Shown here piece by piece: positions 23,200-31,296 of a stretch of DNA of 40,346 bases (position 1 is the first letter of the stretch; the number at the start of each line of letters is the position of its first letter). The translations under genes and the position numbers were made by a program. Origin of the DNA: an uncultured Petrimonas sp. (GTDB taxonomy: Bacteria; Bacteroidota; Bacteroidia; Bacteroidales; Dysgonomonadaceae); contig CAKTUP010000005.1 in assembly GCA_934621705.1 (NCBI GenBank), positions 1 through 40,346 of the forward strand, written 5' to 3'. Under the pieces are notes generated by a model that was given only the letters and a program-made list of their open reading frames with translations, ran no database searches and was not told the origin of the DNA.

Positions 23200-24351
23200 A
23201 TGCAAAATAAATCCATCGCGTTTATCGCCAATTTCACGGGAATTCTTCTTTTCGGGGTTTCTATGGTGATTATCGGTTCGCTGTTGCCGGTGCTGAAAAC
23301 CCGTTTCGGGATGAGCGATATTGCTGCCGGAAGCCTGTTTTCTATTCTTCCTGTCGGGTTGCTTATTGGTTCGGTTTCGTTCGGGCCTGTTGTCGATAAA
23401 TTCGGTTACCGCTGGGTGCTTTCGGTTGCTTCGGTACTTCTCGCGCTGGGATTTTTCGGTATCGCGCATTCCGATTCTCTTTCGTTATTAAGAACAAGTA
23501 TCTTCTTTTTCGGATTGGGCGGCGGAGTTATCAACGGCGGCACAAGCGCCCTGGTTTCCGATTTGAGCGAAGGGAAAAACAAGATCATAAACCTGAACTG
23601 GCTGGGGATGTTTTACGGCATCGGTGCATTTTCCATGCCGATGATACTGAGCCGGATAAACGAAATACATTACACCGCGGTTATTAACGTAGTAAGCATT
23701 ATCAGCCTGCTTATTGCCGTGGTTTTCCTCCTGATAAATTATCCGCTGACCGTAAAAAAAGAAAAAATATCGATAAAACTCATTCCCGTTTTTGTAAAAA
23801 ACAAATTGTTTATGGCCATTTGTTTTTACCTGTTTTTTCAATCGGCTTTCGAAGCGATTATTAACAACTGGTCGGTTTCGTTTTTTATCGATAAACTCGA
23901 TGTGCCGCAGAACCGGGCGTTGGTAGCGCTGTCGGTTTCCATTTTAGGGCTTATCTGTATGCGGATTCTCACCGGAAGCGTTTTTAAGAACTGGCATCAT
24001 TTCCGGTTGATTAAATTATCTCTGGTTTTGTTTTCGCTCGGATTAATTTGTCTGTTAATTCCGGCGCCTTACTTTGTGCATTTGCTTGGAATGTTCCTGA
24101 TTGGTGGCGGATTAGCTCCCGGATTTCCGGTTATGTTGGGCATAGTGGGCGAAATTTTCAAGGAAGTATCGGGAACGGCTTTCAGCTTCGCAATGCTTAT
24201 CGCTCTCACGGGAAATATCATCATTAATTACCTGATCGGCGTGCTGACCGAAAATTTTGGAATGGGTATTTATCCGTATGTGATACTTACGGAAATTGTG
24301 ATGATGGTGTTTATTTTTACGTTGATTAGGAAAGCGGATAAAACAAATTGA
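23200..24351 (+). CDS. MFS transporter, FucP-like
   Basis: A 383-residue inner-membrane transporter with about 12 hydrophobic segments and the MFS A-type loop GPVVDKFGYRW after TM2, FGLGGGVINGG in TM4, and a second half with FLIGGGLAPGFPVMLGIVGEI. The overall pattern resembles the fucose/sugar:H+ symporter (FucP/GlcP) branch, which is common in Bacteroidetes. The substrate is not evident. It ends 152 bp before a creatininase-family hydrolase gene, separated by a long heptanucleotide array; the pair may serve a common substrate, but this is only context. Confidence 0.88.
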   Translation: MQNKSIAFIANFTGILLFGVSMVIIGSLLPVLKTRFGMSDIAAGSLFSILPVGLLIGSVSFGPVVDKFGYRWVLSVASVLLALGFFGIAHSDSLSLLRTSIFFFGLGGGVINGGTSALVSDLSEGKNKIINLNWLGMFYGIGAFSMPMILSRINEIHYTAVINVVSIISLLIAVVFLLINYPLTVKKEKISIKLIPVFVKNKLFMAICFYLFFQSAFEAIINNWSVSFFIDKLDVPQNRALVALSVSILGLICMRILTGSVFKNWHHFRLIKLSLVLFSLGLICLLIPAPYFVHLLGMFLIGGGLAPGFPVMLGIVGEIFKEVSGTAFSFAMLIALTGNIIINYLIGVLTENFGMGIYPYVILTEIVMMVFIFTLIRKADKTN

Positions 24352-24376
24352 TTTACGATTTACGATTTAAAAATTG

Positions 24377-24500
24377 TCTTTGTCTTTGTTCTTTGTCTTT
24401 GTTCTTTGTTCTTTGTTCTTTGTTCTTTGTTCTTTGTTCTTTGTTCTTTGTTCTTTGTTCTTTACTCTTTGCTCTTTGCTCTTTACTCTATAATCTCTTC
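24377..24500 (+). repeat. TCTTTGT heptanucleotide tandem array upstream of the creatininase gene
   Basis: Nine perfect consecutive TCTTTGT units (24396-24458) are preceded by two 6-nt variants and an isolated unit (24377-24395) and followed in register by TCTTTAC, TCTTTGC, TCTTTGC, TCTTTAC, TCTATAA, TCTCTTC. The gene's ATG is at 24504. A 7-nt repeat is prone to slipped-strand mispairing, and each unit contains TTTG, the core of both Bacteroides promoter boxes, so copy number could tune transcription. Confidence 0.85.
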
Positions 24501-24503
24501 AAT

Positions 24504-25244
24504 ATGAACTCAATCGACTTAACATCCGCCAACTGGAAGGATATCAAAGAAACCCGATACGACGCGGTAATCCTTCCCTGGGGCGCGTTTGAACCGCACA
24601 ATTATCACTTGCCGTACCTTACGGATTGTTACTTATCGCATCACATCGCGCTGGATAGCGCACGATTGGCTTACGAAAAATCCGGTGTGCTGTGTGCGGT
24701 ATTACCGCTCGTTTATTTCGGTTCACAAAATCCGGGACAATGGAATTTGCCGCTGTGCATTCACACCAACAGTGAAACGCAGAAAGCCATTTTGTGCGAT
24801 GTGGTGGATTCGTTGCACGGACAGGGTTTCAAAAAATTAGTCATTATAAACGGGCACGGCGGGAATACGTTTAAAACCTACGTGCGCGATTTAGCTAAAA
24901 AGTATCCCGATTTTACCGTTATTGTGGTGGATTGGTGGGCAATTGTTCCAACCAAAGACTATTTCGAAGAAACGCCTGACGAGCACGGCGGCGAACAGGA
25001 AACATCGGTTTTGCTGCATTATCGTCCCGATTTGGTTAAAATGGAGCAGGCAGGCGACGGCAAAGTAATTCCGTTACCGATGGAATCGATCAACAACAAA
25101 GTGGGTTGGCTGCCACGCAATTGGGGGGTGGTTTCCGAAGACACCGGCATTGGCAATCCCAAAAAATCCACGGCAGAGAAGGGTAGGAGATATGCCGAAG
25201 CTGTGGTGGAGAAAATTGCCGGGTTGCTGGCGGAATTAGCGTAG
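24504..25244 (+). CDS. creatininase-family amidohydrolase
   Basis: A 246-residue metal-dependent hydrolase of the creatininase/mycofactocin MftE/ArfB-like family. Metal ligands are visible: WGAFEPHNYHLPYLTD (Glu30, His32, Asp41), NGHGGN (116-121) and DEHGGEQETS (His and Glu). Members cleave cyclic or linear amides (creatinine, FAPy pyrimidines, peptide C-termini); the family alone does not fix the substrate. A longer frame from 24348 reads through the heptanucleotide array and gives an implausible Leu/Cys/Phe repeat, so ATG 24504 is the start. Its stop codon lies within the left arm of a 23-bp inverted repeat. Confidence 0.88.
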   Translation: MNSIDLTSANWKDIKETRYDAVILPWGAFEPHNYHLPYLTDCYLSHHIALDSARLAYEKSGVLCAVLPLVYFGSQNPGQWNLPLCIHTNSETQKAILCDVVDSLHGQGFKKLVIINGHGGNTFKTYVRDLAKKYPDFTVIVVDWWAIVPTKDYFEETPDEHGGEQETSVLLHYRPDLVKMEQAGDGKVIPLPMESINNKVGWLPRNWGVVSEDTGIGNPKKSTAEKGRRYAEAVVEKIAGLLAELA

Positions 25245-25308
25245 AGACGCAGTGCCTGCGTCTCAAAATATAAAACAATCCCAAAAGACGCAGGCACTGC
25301 GTCTCTAC
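25241..25308. repeat. 23-bp perfect inverted repeat between convergent genes
   Basis: Arms 25241-25263 (GTAGAGACGC...TGCGTCT) and 25286-25308 are perfect reverse complements with a 22-nt A-rich spacer. It contains the stop codon of the creatininase gene and ends 3 bp before the end of acnA. The long stem could terminate transcription from both sides; the form is typical of a dispersed REP-like element. Confidence 0.85.
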
Positions 25309-25311
25309 GTT

Positions 25312-28086
25312 TCAACTGTTTCTCAAATAATCTCTTAGCACGTACTGCAAAATTCCGTTGTTTTTGTAGTACTCTATTTCGATGGCGGAATCCAATCGCG
25401 CTTCCACTTCGAAAACCGTTACTTTTCCGTCCGGATGTACGGCTTCCACTTCTAATAATTTGCGGGGAACCAAGTTATCAGCCAACCCGATGATATTGTA
25501 CGTTTCGGTTCCGTCCAATCCAAGGGTTCCTGCATTTTGTCCTTCCAGAAAAACCAGCGGAGCAACGCCCATTCCCACCAGATTGCTTCGGTGGATGCGT
25601 TCGAAACTTTCGGCAATCACCGCTTTTATTCCCAGCAGAAATGCGCCTTTGGCCGCCCAGTCGCGCGACGAACCCGAGCCGTATTCTTTTCCCGCCAAAA
25701 CAATCAGCGGCGTGTTGTCTTGCTGATAAGCCATAGCCGTTTCGTAAACGGTTTTCACTTCGTTTGCAGGAAAGTACTTGCTGAAACCGCCTTCTCTGTC
25801 GGCTATCTTGTTTCTGATTCGCACGTTGGCAAAAGTGCCGCGCATCATCACCTCATGGTTTCCGCGGCGCGAACCGTAAGAGTTAAAATCCGGTTTTTCC
25901 ACCCCCTGAGCTATTAAATATTGTCCCGCTGCGCTATCTTCGCGAAACGAACCGGCCGGCGAAATGTGGTCGGTAGTTACCGAATCGCCCAAATATAGCA
26001 GTACGCGCGCGTTTTTGATATCCGTTACCGGATCGGGGTTTGCTTTGAGATTTTCGAAGAAAGGCGCTTCTTTGATGTACGTCGATTCGCAGTTCCATTC
26101 GAAATTTTCATCGAGATTCACTTCCAATTCCTGCCAGTCTTCCGAACCTTCGAAAATAACATCGTATATTTCCTGAAAATCGCCTTGCTTCACGCATTCG
26201 TTAATGGTTTTAACGATTTCTTCGCGGCTTGGCCAGATATCTGCCAGGTACACCGGGTTTCCGTTCGGGTCGTAATCCAGCGGTTCTTCCAGCAGGTTGA
26301 TATCGACACGTCCCACCAGCGCGTAAGCTACTACCAGCAAGGGCGACATCAGGAAATTCATTTTCACCTGCGGATGAACGCGCGCTTCGAAATTGCGGTT
26401 ACCCGACAACACCGATGCCACCACCAGTTCGCCTTTTTCCACCGCTTCGGCAATTTGCGGCGGCAGCGGGCCGGAGTTGCCGATGCACGATGTGCAGCCG
26501 TAACCCACGGTGTGGAACCGAAGCGCGTCTAAATATTCATTCAGCCCGGCGCGTTCCAGGTATTGCGTTACCACTTTCGATCCCGGCGCCAGCGAAGTTT
26601 TTACCCACGATTTGGTGCGTAATCCTTTCTCCACGGCGTTTCGCGCCAGTAAACCCGCGCCAATCATCACGGCCGGATTGGAAGTGTTGGTGCAACTGGT
26701 AATGGCCGCAATAACAATACTTCCATCGCTGAGAATCAGTTCTTTGTTCTTGTGTTTGATGCGAACCGATTGCAGCGAATCGGCTGTAACCTGATGCGGC
26801 GAAATACTGTCAACGGGCACTTTGCCGAAGGTAAACTCCGTGCCCGAACCGCCGTCGGCCAGCCACGCCGATTCCGAACGCTGCGTGGGCGGCTGGTATA
26901 TGCGGCTGTGTTCTTTTTCGAGCAATTCGGAGAACTTGTTTCCCAGGTCTTTCACCAGAATTTTGTCTTGCGGGCGTTTTGGCCCCGAAACCGTTGGCTC
27001 CAACGTAGATAGATCGAATTCCAGCACCGATGAATAGGTGATTTCTTCGTTGCCCGTTCTCCACAACAGGTTTTCCTTGCAATATTTCTCTACGATGCTG
27101 ATCTGCTCCGGCGAACGGTTGGTAACGTGCATGTATTCCAACGTACGGTTGTCGATGGGGAAATAGGTTACGGTGCATCCGAATTCGGGCGACATATTGG
27201 CGATGGTAGCGCGATCGGTAACCGTAAGGTTATCCAGTCCGTCGCCAAAAACTTCCACGAATTTTCCCACCACGCCTTTTTCGCGCAGCACTTTCGTGAT
27301 GGACAATACCATATCGGTAGCCGTGCAGGCAGCAGGAATATTGCCGGTGAGTCTTAGTCCGATAACTTCGGGACAAGTGAAGAAAATGGGTTGACCCAGC
27401 ATCGCCGCTTCGGCTTCAATGCCGCCCACGCCCCAGCCGATAACGCCGATTCCGTTTACCATGGGCGTGTGCGAATCGGTTCCCACCAGCGTATCGGGAA
27501 ACAGCCATCCGTCGCGTTTTGTAATTCCCTGAGCCAAGTATTCCAAGTTCACCTGATGACAGATTCCCATCCCGGGCGGCACCACGGTGAAATTTTTTAA
27601 TCCCTTTTGTGCCCATTTCAGCAGTTCGTATCGCTCTTTGTTTCGTTCGTATTCCAGCTCCACGTTTTTGTTGTAGGAATAATCGGTTCCGTAATAATCC
27701 ACCTGCACCGAGTGGTCGATAACCAAATCCACCGGAATGGCCGGATTTATTTTCTGTCCATCTTTTCCGTGGCGCACGTATTCTGCGCGCAGCGAAGCCA
27801 TATCCACCACGGCAGGAACACCGGTGAAATCCTGCATCAGGATGCGCGCCGGTTTAAACGGAATATCTTTATCCACCGGCCGTGGCGACCAGTTTACCAA
27901 TGTTTGGATATGTTCGTCGGTAATACTGAAACCGTCGTAGTTTCGCAACACGTTTTCCAGCAGGATGCGAATGCTGAAGGGCAGGTGCTCAACCGAACCG
28001 CCGGGCAAATCTTTTAACGAGCTGTAATTGTATTGGTTGCCGTTAATTTGAAGGGTTTTGACAGACTTTGAATTTGAATGGACCAT
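25312..28086 (-). CDS. acnA: aconitate hydratase A
   Basis: A 924-residue [4Fe-4S] enzyme that isomerises citrate to isocitrate in the TCA cycle. It belongs to the AcnA/IRP1 branch: N-terminal RILLENVLRNYDG, MQDFTGVPAVVDMASLR, IDHSVQVDYYG and VGTDSHTPMVNGIGVIGWGVGG; cluster ligands in SCTNTSNP (Cys near 464) and GYGCTSCIGNSGPL (two Cys near 530-533). The C-terminal swivel domain has SRRGNHEVMMRGTFANVRI and GSGSSRDWAAKG. It is slightly longer than the usual 890-900 residues. It stands alone, convergent with the creatininase gene; upstream is a 1-kb gene-free region. Confidence 0.97.
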   Translation of the reverse strand: MVHSNSKSVKTLQINGNQYNYSSLKDLPGGSVEHLPFSIRILLENVLRNYDGFSITDEHIQTLVNWSPRPVDKDIPFKPARILMQDFTGVPAVVDMASLRAEYVRHGKDGQKINPAIPVDLVIDHSVQVDYYGTDYSYNKNVELEYERNKERYELLKWAQKGLKNFTVVPPGMGICHQVNLEYLAQGITKRDGWLFPDTLVGTDSHTPMVNGIGVIGWGVGGIEAEAAMLGQPIFFTCPEVIGLRLTGNIPAACTATDMVLSITKVLREKGVVGKFVEVFGDGLDNLTVTDRATIANMSPEFGCTVTYFPIDNRTLEYMHVTNRSPEQISIVEKYCKENLLWRTGNEEITYSSVLEFDLSTLEPTVSGPKRPQDKILVKDLGNKFSELLEKEHSRIYQPPTQRSESAWLADGGSGTEFTFGKVPVDSISPHQVTADSLQSVRIKHKNKELILSDGSIVIAAITSCTNTSNPAVMIGAGLLARNAVEKGLRTKSWVKTSLAPGSKVVTQYLERAGLNEYLDALRFHTVGYGCTSCIGNSGPLPPQIAEAVEKGELVVASVLSGNRNFEARVHPQVKMNFLMSPLLVVAYALVGRVDINLLEEPLDYDPNGNPVYLADIWPSREEIVKTINECVKQGDFQEIYDVIFEGSEDWQELEVNLDENFEWNCESTYIKEAPFFENLKANPDPVTDIKNARVLLYLGDSVTTDHISPAGSFREDSAAGQYLIAQGVEKPDFNSYGSRRGNHEVMMRGTFANVRIRNKIADREGGFSKYFPANEVKTVYETAMAYQQDNTPLIVLAGKEYGSGSSRDWAAKGAFLLGIKAVIAESFERIHRSNLVGMGVAPLVFLEGQNAGTLGLDGTETYNIIGLADNLVPRKLLEVEAVHPDGKVTVFEVEARLDSAIEIEYYKNNGILQYVLRDYLRNS

Positions 28087-28287
28087 AATTTTATTTTTTT
28101 TTCGTTGATGCTAAAGGTAAACATAATTTCCGGGAATCACACGCCGAAGTTGTCGGGAATTGCAATTTAACCATTACAAACAACTTGTTATTCTTTTAAC
28201 GTTACCGAAGCTAAAATGTTGGGTGTTAGTGTGAGTTAATTTGTGTTCTTATTCACTATTGAACTTCATAGAAGTTTTTTTGTATAA

Positions 28288-28307
28288 CCCCCAATTTCAA
28301 TTGGGGG
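28288..28307. terminator. 9-bp G/C-rich hairpin
   Basis: CCCCCAATT (28288-28296), TC loop, AATTGGGGG (28299-28307). It is perfectly paired with a very tight loop. It lies in the gap upstream of acnA; with no gene to terminate on either side, its role is unclear. Confidence 0.4.
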
Positions 28308-28420
28308 CAATGCCGGAAAGAAAATTAAAAAATGAATATCTGTTATTGTACCTAATTGTTTTGAAACGGTGCCACGCACTTTGTTTTTGGGGTATATTCG
28401 AAATTTGCTACCAATAAAAA

Positions 28421-28511
28421 GGTGCGCTGCACCTATCAGTTACCATTAAGCTGCGTAGCAGCAATTCATTTGTAGTCAATCATACCACCACATTTTTAAG
28501 CTCCGTAGCAC
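28421..28511. repeat. cluster of short REP-like palindromes
   Basis: GGTGC-GCT-GCACC (28421-28433), GCTGC-GTA-GCAGC (28450-28462) and GCTCCGTAGCAC (28500-28511). The last two are embedded in a direct repeat TTAAGCT[GC]CGTAGCA[GC]C[AG]ATTCAT. Such units are a typical dispersed family in Bacteroidetes genomes. Confidence 0.5.
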
Positions 28512-28951
28512 CGATTCATCTTTTTCCGGAAAATTCCAATTTAGGGAAGAAAATACGATAATCATAAAAAAAAACTCTAAGCATTTACTTATAAGCACTT
28601 AAGAAAACCCATACAGGATTTTGCTTTGTTGGTTTGCCTTTCTCCCGAATATATCCGGGTATTATTCACAGATTTGTGGTACGGACAATTTCTGGATCAA
28701 CCCGAAAACTTGTGGAGTGCAAAATGAAAATAAAAATATCTGTTCGTAAAATTCAAAACAGTTTCTAAGGCACAAAGTACCGTTATCCCAGCCATAAGTA
28801 GCATACCGTGTTTCTACTCCTTTGAAGAACATTTCCCGCAGAGAAAGGTGGGATTTACCGTGCCAATCTTTCAATTTAAAGCCTTGCTAGGAGATATTTA
28901 ACAATTTAATGTCCTTTTTTTTTACTATTTTGTCTCCTTTTTCTTAGAGAA

Positions 28952-28982
28952 TTGTACTTTAATAGATTATTTTTGTACTTTA
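28952..28982 (+). promoter_or_regulatory. paired TTGTACTTTA direct repeats (candidate operator)
   Basis: TTGTACTTTA occurs at 28952-28961 and 28973-28982, exactly 21 bp (two helical turns) apart. A third TTGTAC, within the palindrome TTTTGTACAAAA (29069-29080), overlaps the proposed -7 box of the fimbrial operon. The face-of-helix spacing suggests cooperative binding by an activator or repressor. This is inference only. Confidence 0.35.
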
Positions 28983-29039
28983 TAAGCAAAACCTATATCT
29001 TGTGGATATTTTCCACACTTCCGCAAATATATCTAAAGA

Positions 29040-29073
29040 TTTGGATAATTTGTAGGTTTCGTCAATACTTTTG
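29040..29073 (+). promoter_or_regulatory. promoter of the fimbrial operon
   Basis: TTTG (29040-29043) and TACTTTTG (29066-29073) with 22 nt between; the -7 box fits TAnnTTTG. The first gene begins at 29124. An alternative pair, TTTG (28972-28975) with TATCTTG (28996-29002), has 20-nt spacing but a shorter -7 box. Confidence 0.45.
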
Positions 29074-29123
29074 TACAAAAATAACAGCTTACACTCTACA
29101 AAAGATAATAAATAGATCATTAT

Positions 29124-29708
29124 ATGTATAAAATTCATCGGTTTTTTATCATTTATTTGTTACTATCCACTTGTATCCTTTCTTCTGTTTACGCGCAAAA
29201 AGTAGCAGTGAAAACCAATTTGGGATATTGGGGAGCGGCAGCATCACCCAATGCGGCGCTGGAGTTTGCCTTGGGTAAGAAATTTACCTTGGAAGCCGGA
29301 GGTGGTTTTAACCTTTGGGAATTTTCCGATAACAAAAAAGCTAAGCACTGGTTAGCGCAGCCCGAATTACGCTATTGGTTCTGCGACGTGTTTAATGGGC
29401 ATTTCATCGGCCTTCACGGTCATGGTGCACAATTCAATATTGGCAACTGGGATATTCCTGTAGGACGGTTGGAGAAGTTTAAGGATCATCGTTACGAGGG
29501 TTATCTTTACGGAGCAGGGCTAAGCTACGGTTATCAATGGGTATTAAGTCCCCGATGGAATTTTGAAGCAAGTCTGGGGGGCGGTTTTGCCCGCATTCAT
29601 TACGATAAATTCCCCTGCACCACTTGTGGAACCAAGCTCGACGAAGGCGATTACAACTACTGGGGAGTTACTAAAGCTGCCGTATCATTAATCTATTTTT
29701 TTAAGTAA
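29124..29708 (+). CDS. DUF3575 outer-membrane protein of the fimbrial operon
   Basis: A 194-residue protein with a signal peptide (1-24, cleavage VYA-QK). Its body is a small beta-barrel-like fold of amphipathic strands: VAVKTNLGYWGAAASPNAAL (typical DUF3575 opening), LQ/PELRYWFCDVFNGHFIG, and a final strand ending AVSLIYFF. A CTTC pair (Cys-x-x-Cys) lies in a loop near residue 171. DUF3575 proteins sit at the head of Bacteroidales fimbrial (Mfa/Fim-type) operons next to DUF3868 proteins, as here (7-bp gap). Probably an outer-membrane component needed for assembly or anchoring of the pilus; the biochemical role is unknown. Confidence 0.85.
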   Translation: MYKIHRFFIIYLLLSTCILSSVYAQKVAVKTNLGYWGAAASPNAALEFALGKKFTLEAGGGFNLWEFSDNKKAKHWLAQPELRYWFCDVFNGHFIGLHGHGAQFNIGNWDIPVGRLEKFKDHRYEGYLYGAGLSYGYQWVLSPRWNFEASLGGGFARIHYDKFPCTTCGTKLDEGDYNYWGVTKAAVSLIYFFK

Positions 29709-29715
29709 ACAAACA

Positions 29716-31170
29716 ATGAAAACAAGAATAGTATATTTTATAGCGGCATGTGCATTGGCAATTTCCGGTACTTTCGCGCAATCACGCTATATTAATAATG
29801 TGAAATTCGAAAATCAAACCGGAGTGAAAGAAGGTGGTCAAGTATCCGTTTATATGGATATTCTGTTGGATGCCTTGAAGATAAATACCAACGATATGCT
29901 GATTCTTACACCTGTTATCACATCCAACGAAAGTTCCGAAAGTATGGAGCTTCCTCCTGTTTTTGTTACCGGAAAACGCAGGGGAAAAGTGTTGGAGCGT
30001 AACATCGTGTTGGGCAATGCGCCTGATTTTGATCCGGCGCCTCAAGCAACCGTAACCCGAAAAAACAAATCGGCGCAAGTGGTGAATTACAGTGCGGCAG
30101 TTCCGTTTGAGAACTGGATGAGTAGCGCATCGCTTACTGTGAAAGAGAGTGTGAAAGGTTGTGTGGATTGCCGCGAAAATCTTGGCGATGTGCTGGTGGC
30201 AAACCGTATTCTTCCGATGGAATATGTGCCCACGTATAAACTCACGTATATTGTTCCCGATGTGGAACCCGTGAAAGCACGCGCCGATAAATACACGGCA
30301 ACGCTTAACTTCAGGGTAGATAAGCATAACCTCGAAACCAGCTATATGAACAACGCTGCCATCTTGGCCGAAGCCGACAGGATTGTGAGCGAGTTGGTAA
30401 GCAGCAACGATTTATCGGTTAGCGATTTCGATATTGTGGGATACGCGTCGCCCGAAGCAAGCGTGGTATACAACAAAGCGCTTTCTGAACGCCGCGCCAA
30501 CGCATTTGCCGATTACCTGAGCAATAAACACAACGTGCCGCGTAACCGAATGAAAGTGAGCGGATACGGCGAAGACTGGATTAAAACCCGCGAGGTAATT
30601 GCCGCATCGAATATAGCCGACAAAGCCGAAATCCTTCACATCATTGATAACGTGGCAAATCTTGATGCACGCGACCCTGAACTGAAAAAACTATCGGGCG
30701 GTGTTACCTGGCAAACGCTGTTGCGTGACTATTTTTCTCAGGTGCGCCGTACGGAATACACCGTATCCTACGTGGCAAGAGCTTTCAACGTGGAAGAAGC
30801 CAAACAAATTATCCGCACCAACCCCAAACTGTTGAGTTTAAACGAAATGTACCTGGTGGCCCAAACCTATCCCGACGACAGCAAAGAATTCAAGGAAGTA
30901 TTTGATATCGCCACGCGCCTGTATCCCAACGAACCTATTGCCATTCTAAACTCGGCAGCAGCCGATATTGAAGGAGGCAACAATCAGGCAGCCATTGACC
31001 GGCTCAACAAAATAGAAACCCACCCGCGCGTGTGGAACAACCTGGGCGTGGCTTACGCCAGAATGGGCGAATACGAAAAAGCCAAGGGGTATTTTGAAAA
31101 AGCAGCGGTTCTTGACGATGCCGATGCACAACATAATTTACAGGAATTGGAAAAAACAATGGCTAATTGA
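29716..31170 (+). CDS. DUF3868/OmpA-like/TPR protein of the fimbrial operon
   Basis: A 484-residue secreted protein (signal peptide 1-21, TFA-QS). Domain order: DUF3868 beta domain (about 22-165; VYMDILLDALKINTNDMLILTPVI); an OmpA-like peptidoglycan-association region (about 200-360) with FDIVGYASPEASVVYNKALSERRANAF and MKVSGYGEDW; then C-terminal TPR-like helices (about 375-480; RVWNNLGVAYARMGEYEKAKGYFEKAA). It could tether the fimbrial assembly to the cell wall and hold subunits through the TPRs. It starts 7 bp after the DUF3575 gene, the same order as in other Bacteroidales fimbrial loci. Confidence 0.87.
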   Translation: MKTRIVYFIAACALAISGTFAQSRYINNVKFENQTGVKEGGQVSVYMDILLDALKINTNDMLILTPVITSNESSESMELPPVFVTGKRRGKVLERNIVLGNAPDFDPAPQATVTRKNKSAQVVNYSAAVPFENWMSSASLTVKESVKGCVDCRENLGDVLVANRILPMEYVPTYKLTYIVPDVEPVKARADKYTATLNFRVDKHNLETSYMNNAAILAEADRIVSELVSSNDLSVSDFDIVGYASPEASVVYNKALSERRANAFADYLSNKHNVPRNRMKVSGYGEDWIKTREVIAASNIADKAEILHIIDNVANLDARDPELKKLSGGVTWQTLLRDYFSQVRRTEYTVSYVARAFNVEEAKQIIRTNPKLLSLNEMYLVAQTYPDDSKEFKEVFDIATRLYPNEPIAILNSAAADIEGGNNQAAIDRLNKIETHPRVWNNLGVAYARMGEYEKAKGYFEKAAVLDDADAQHNLQELEKTMAN

Positions 31171-31186
31171 TAATTACAAATAAAGT

Positions 31187-31213
31187 TGGATGCTGGATGC
31201 TGGATGCTGGATG
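31187..31213. repeat. TGGATGC heptanucleotide repeat
   Basis: Three full TGGATGC units plus TGGATG (31187-31213), located between the DUF3868 gene and the major pilin gene. Slippage here would change the length of the mRNA leader or spacer. Confidence 0.75.
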
Positions 31214-31232
31214 TTTAACACCCTCCACCCCG

Positions 31233-31253
31233 CAACTGACAACTGACAACTTA
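31233..31253. repeat. CAACTGA heptanucleotide repeat
   Basis: CAACTGA, CAACTGA, CAACTTA in direct succession (31233-31253), 44 bp before the major pilin ATG. It is a second 7-nt period array in the same gap. Confidence 0.6.
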
Positions 31254-31296
31254 TAACTAACTAAACCAAATTATTCATTTTTAAATTACGACAAGT

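Larger units (their letters stand above)
28087..29123. other. gene-free 1-kb region between acnA and the fimbrial operon
   Basis: No convincing gene is present. It holds a G/C hairpin (28288-28307), REP-like palindromes (28421-28511), direct TTGTAC-containing repeats (28952-28982), a 6-bp dyad TGTGGA/TCCACA (29001-29017) and a promoter (29040-29073). A 70-codon minus-strand frame at 28662-28874 (starting MKDWHGKSHLSLREMFFKGV) matches no family I know and lacks a Shine-Dalgarno; it may be a decayed fragment. Confidence 0.6.

Noticed and set aside
24348..24503. N-terminal extension of the creatininase frame through the heptanucleotide array
   Set aside because: It would encode a Leu/Cys/Phe repeat unlike any family member, and overlaps the MFS gene end; ATG 24504 gives the normal length.
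28662..28874. 70-codon minus-strand frame in the gene-free region
   Set aside because: It matches no family I recognise, has no ribosome site or promoter and lies among repeats; it is kept only as a possible fragment.
29040..29123. Invertible promoter for the fimbrial operon
   Set aside because: I found no pair of long inverted repeats around the promoter and no tyrosine recombinase gene nearby.
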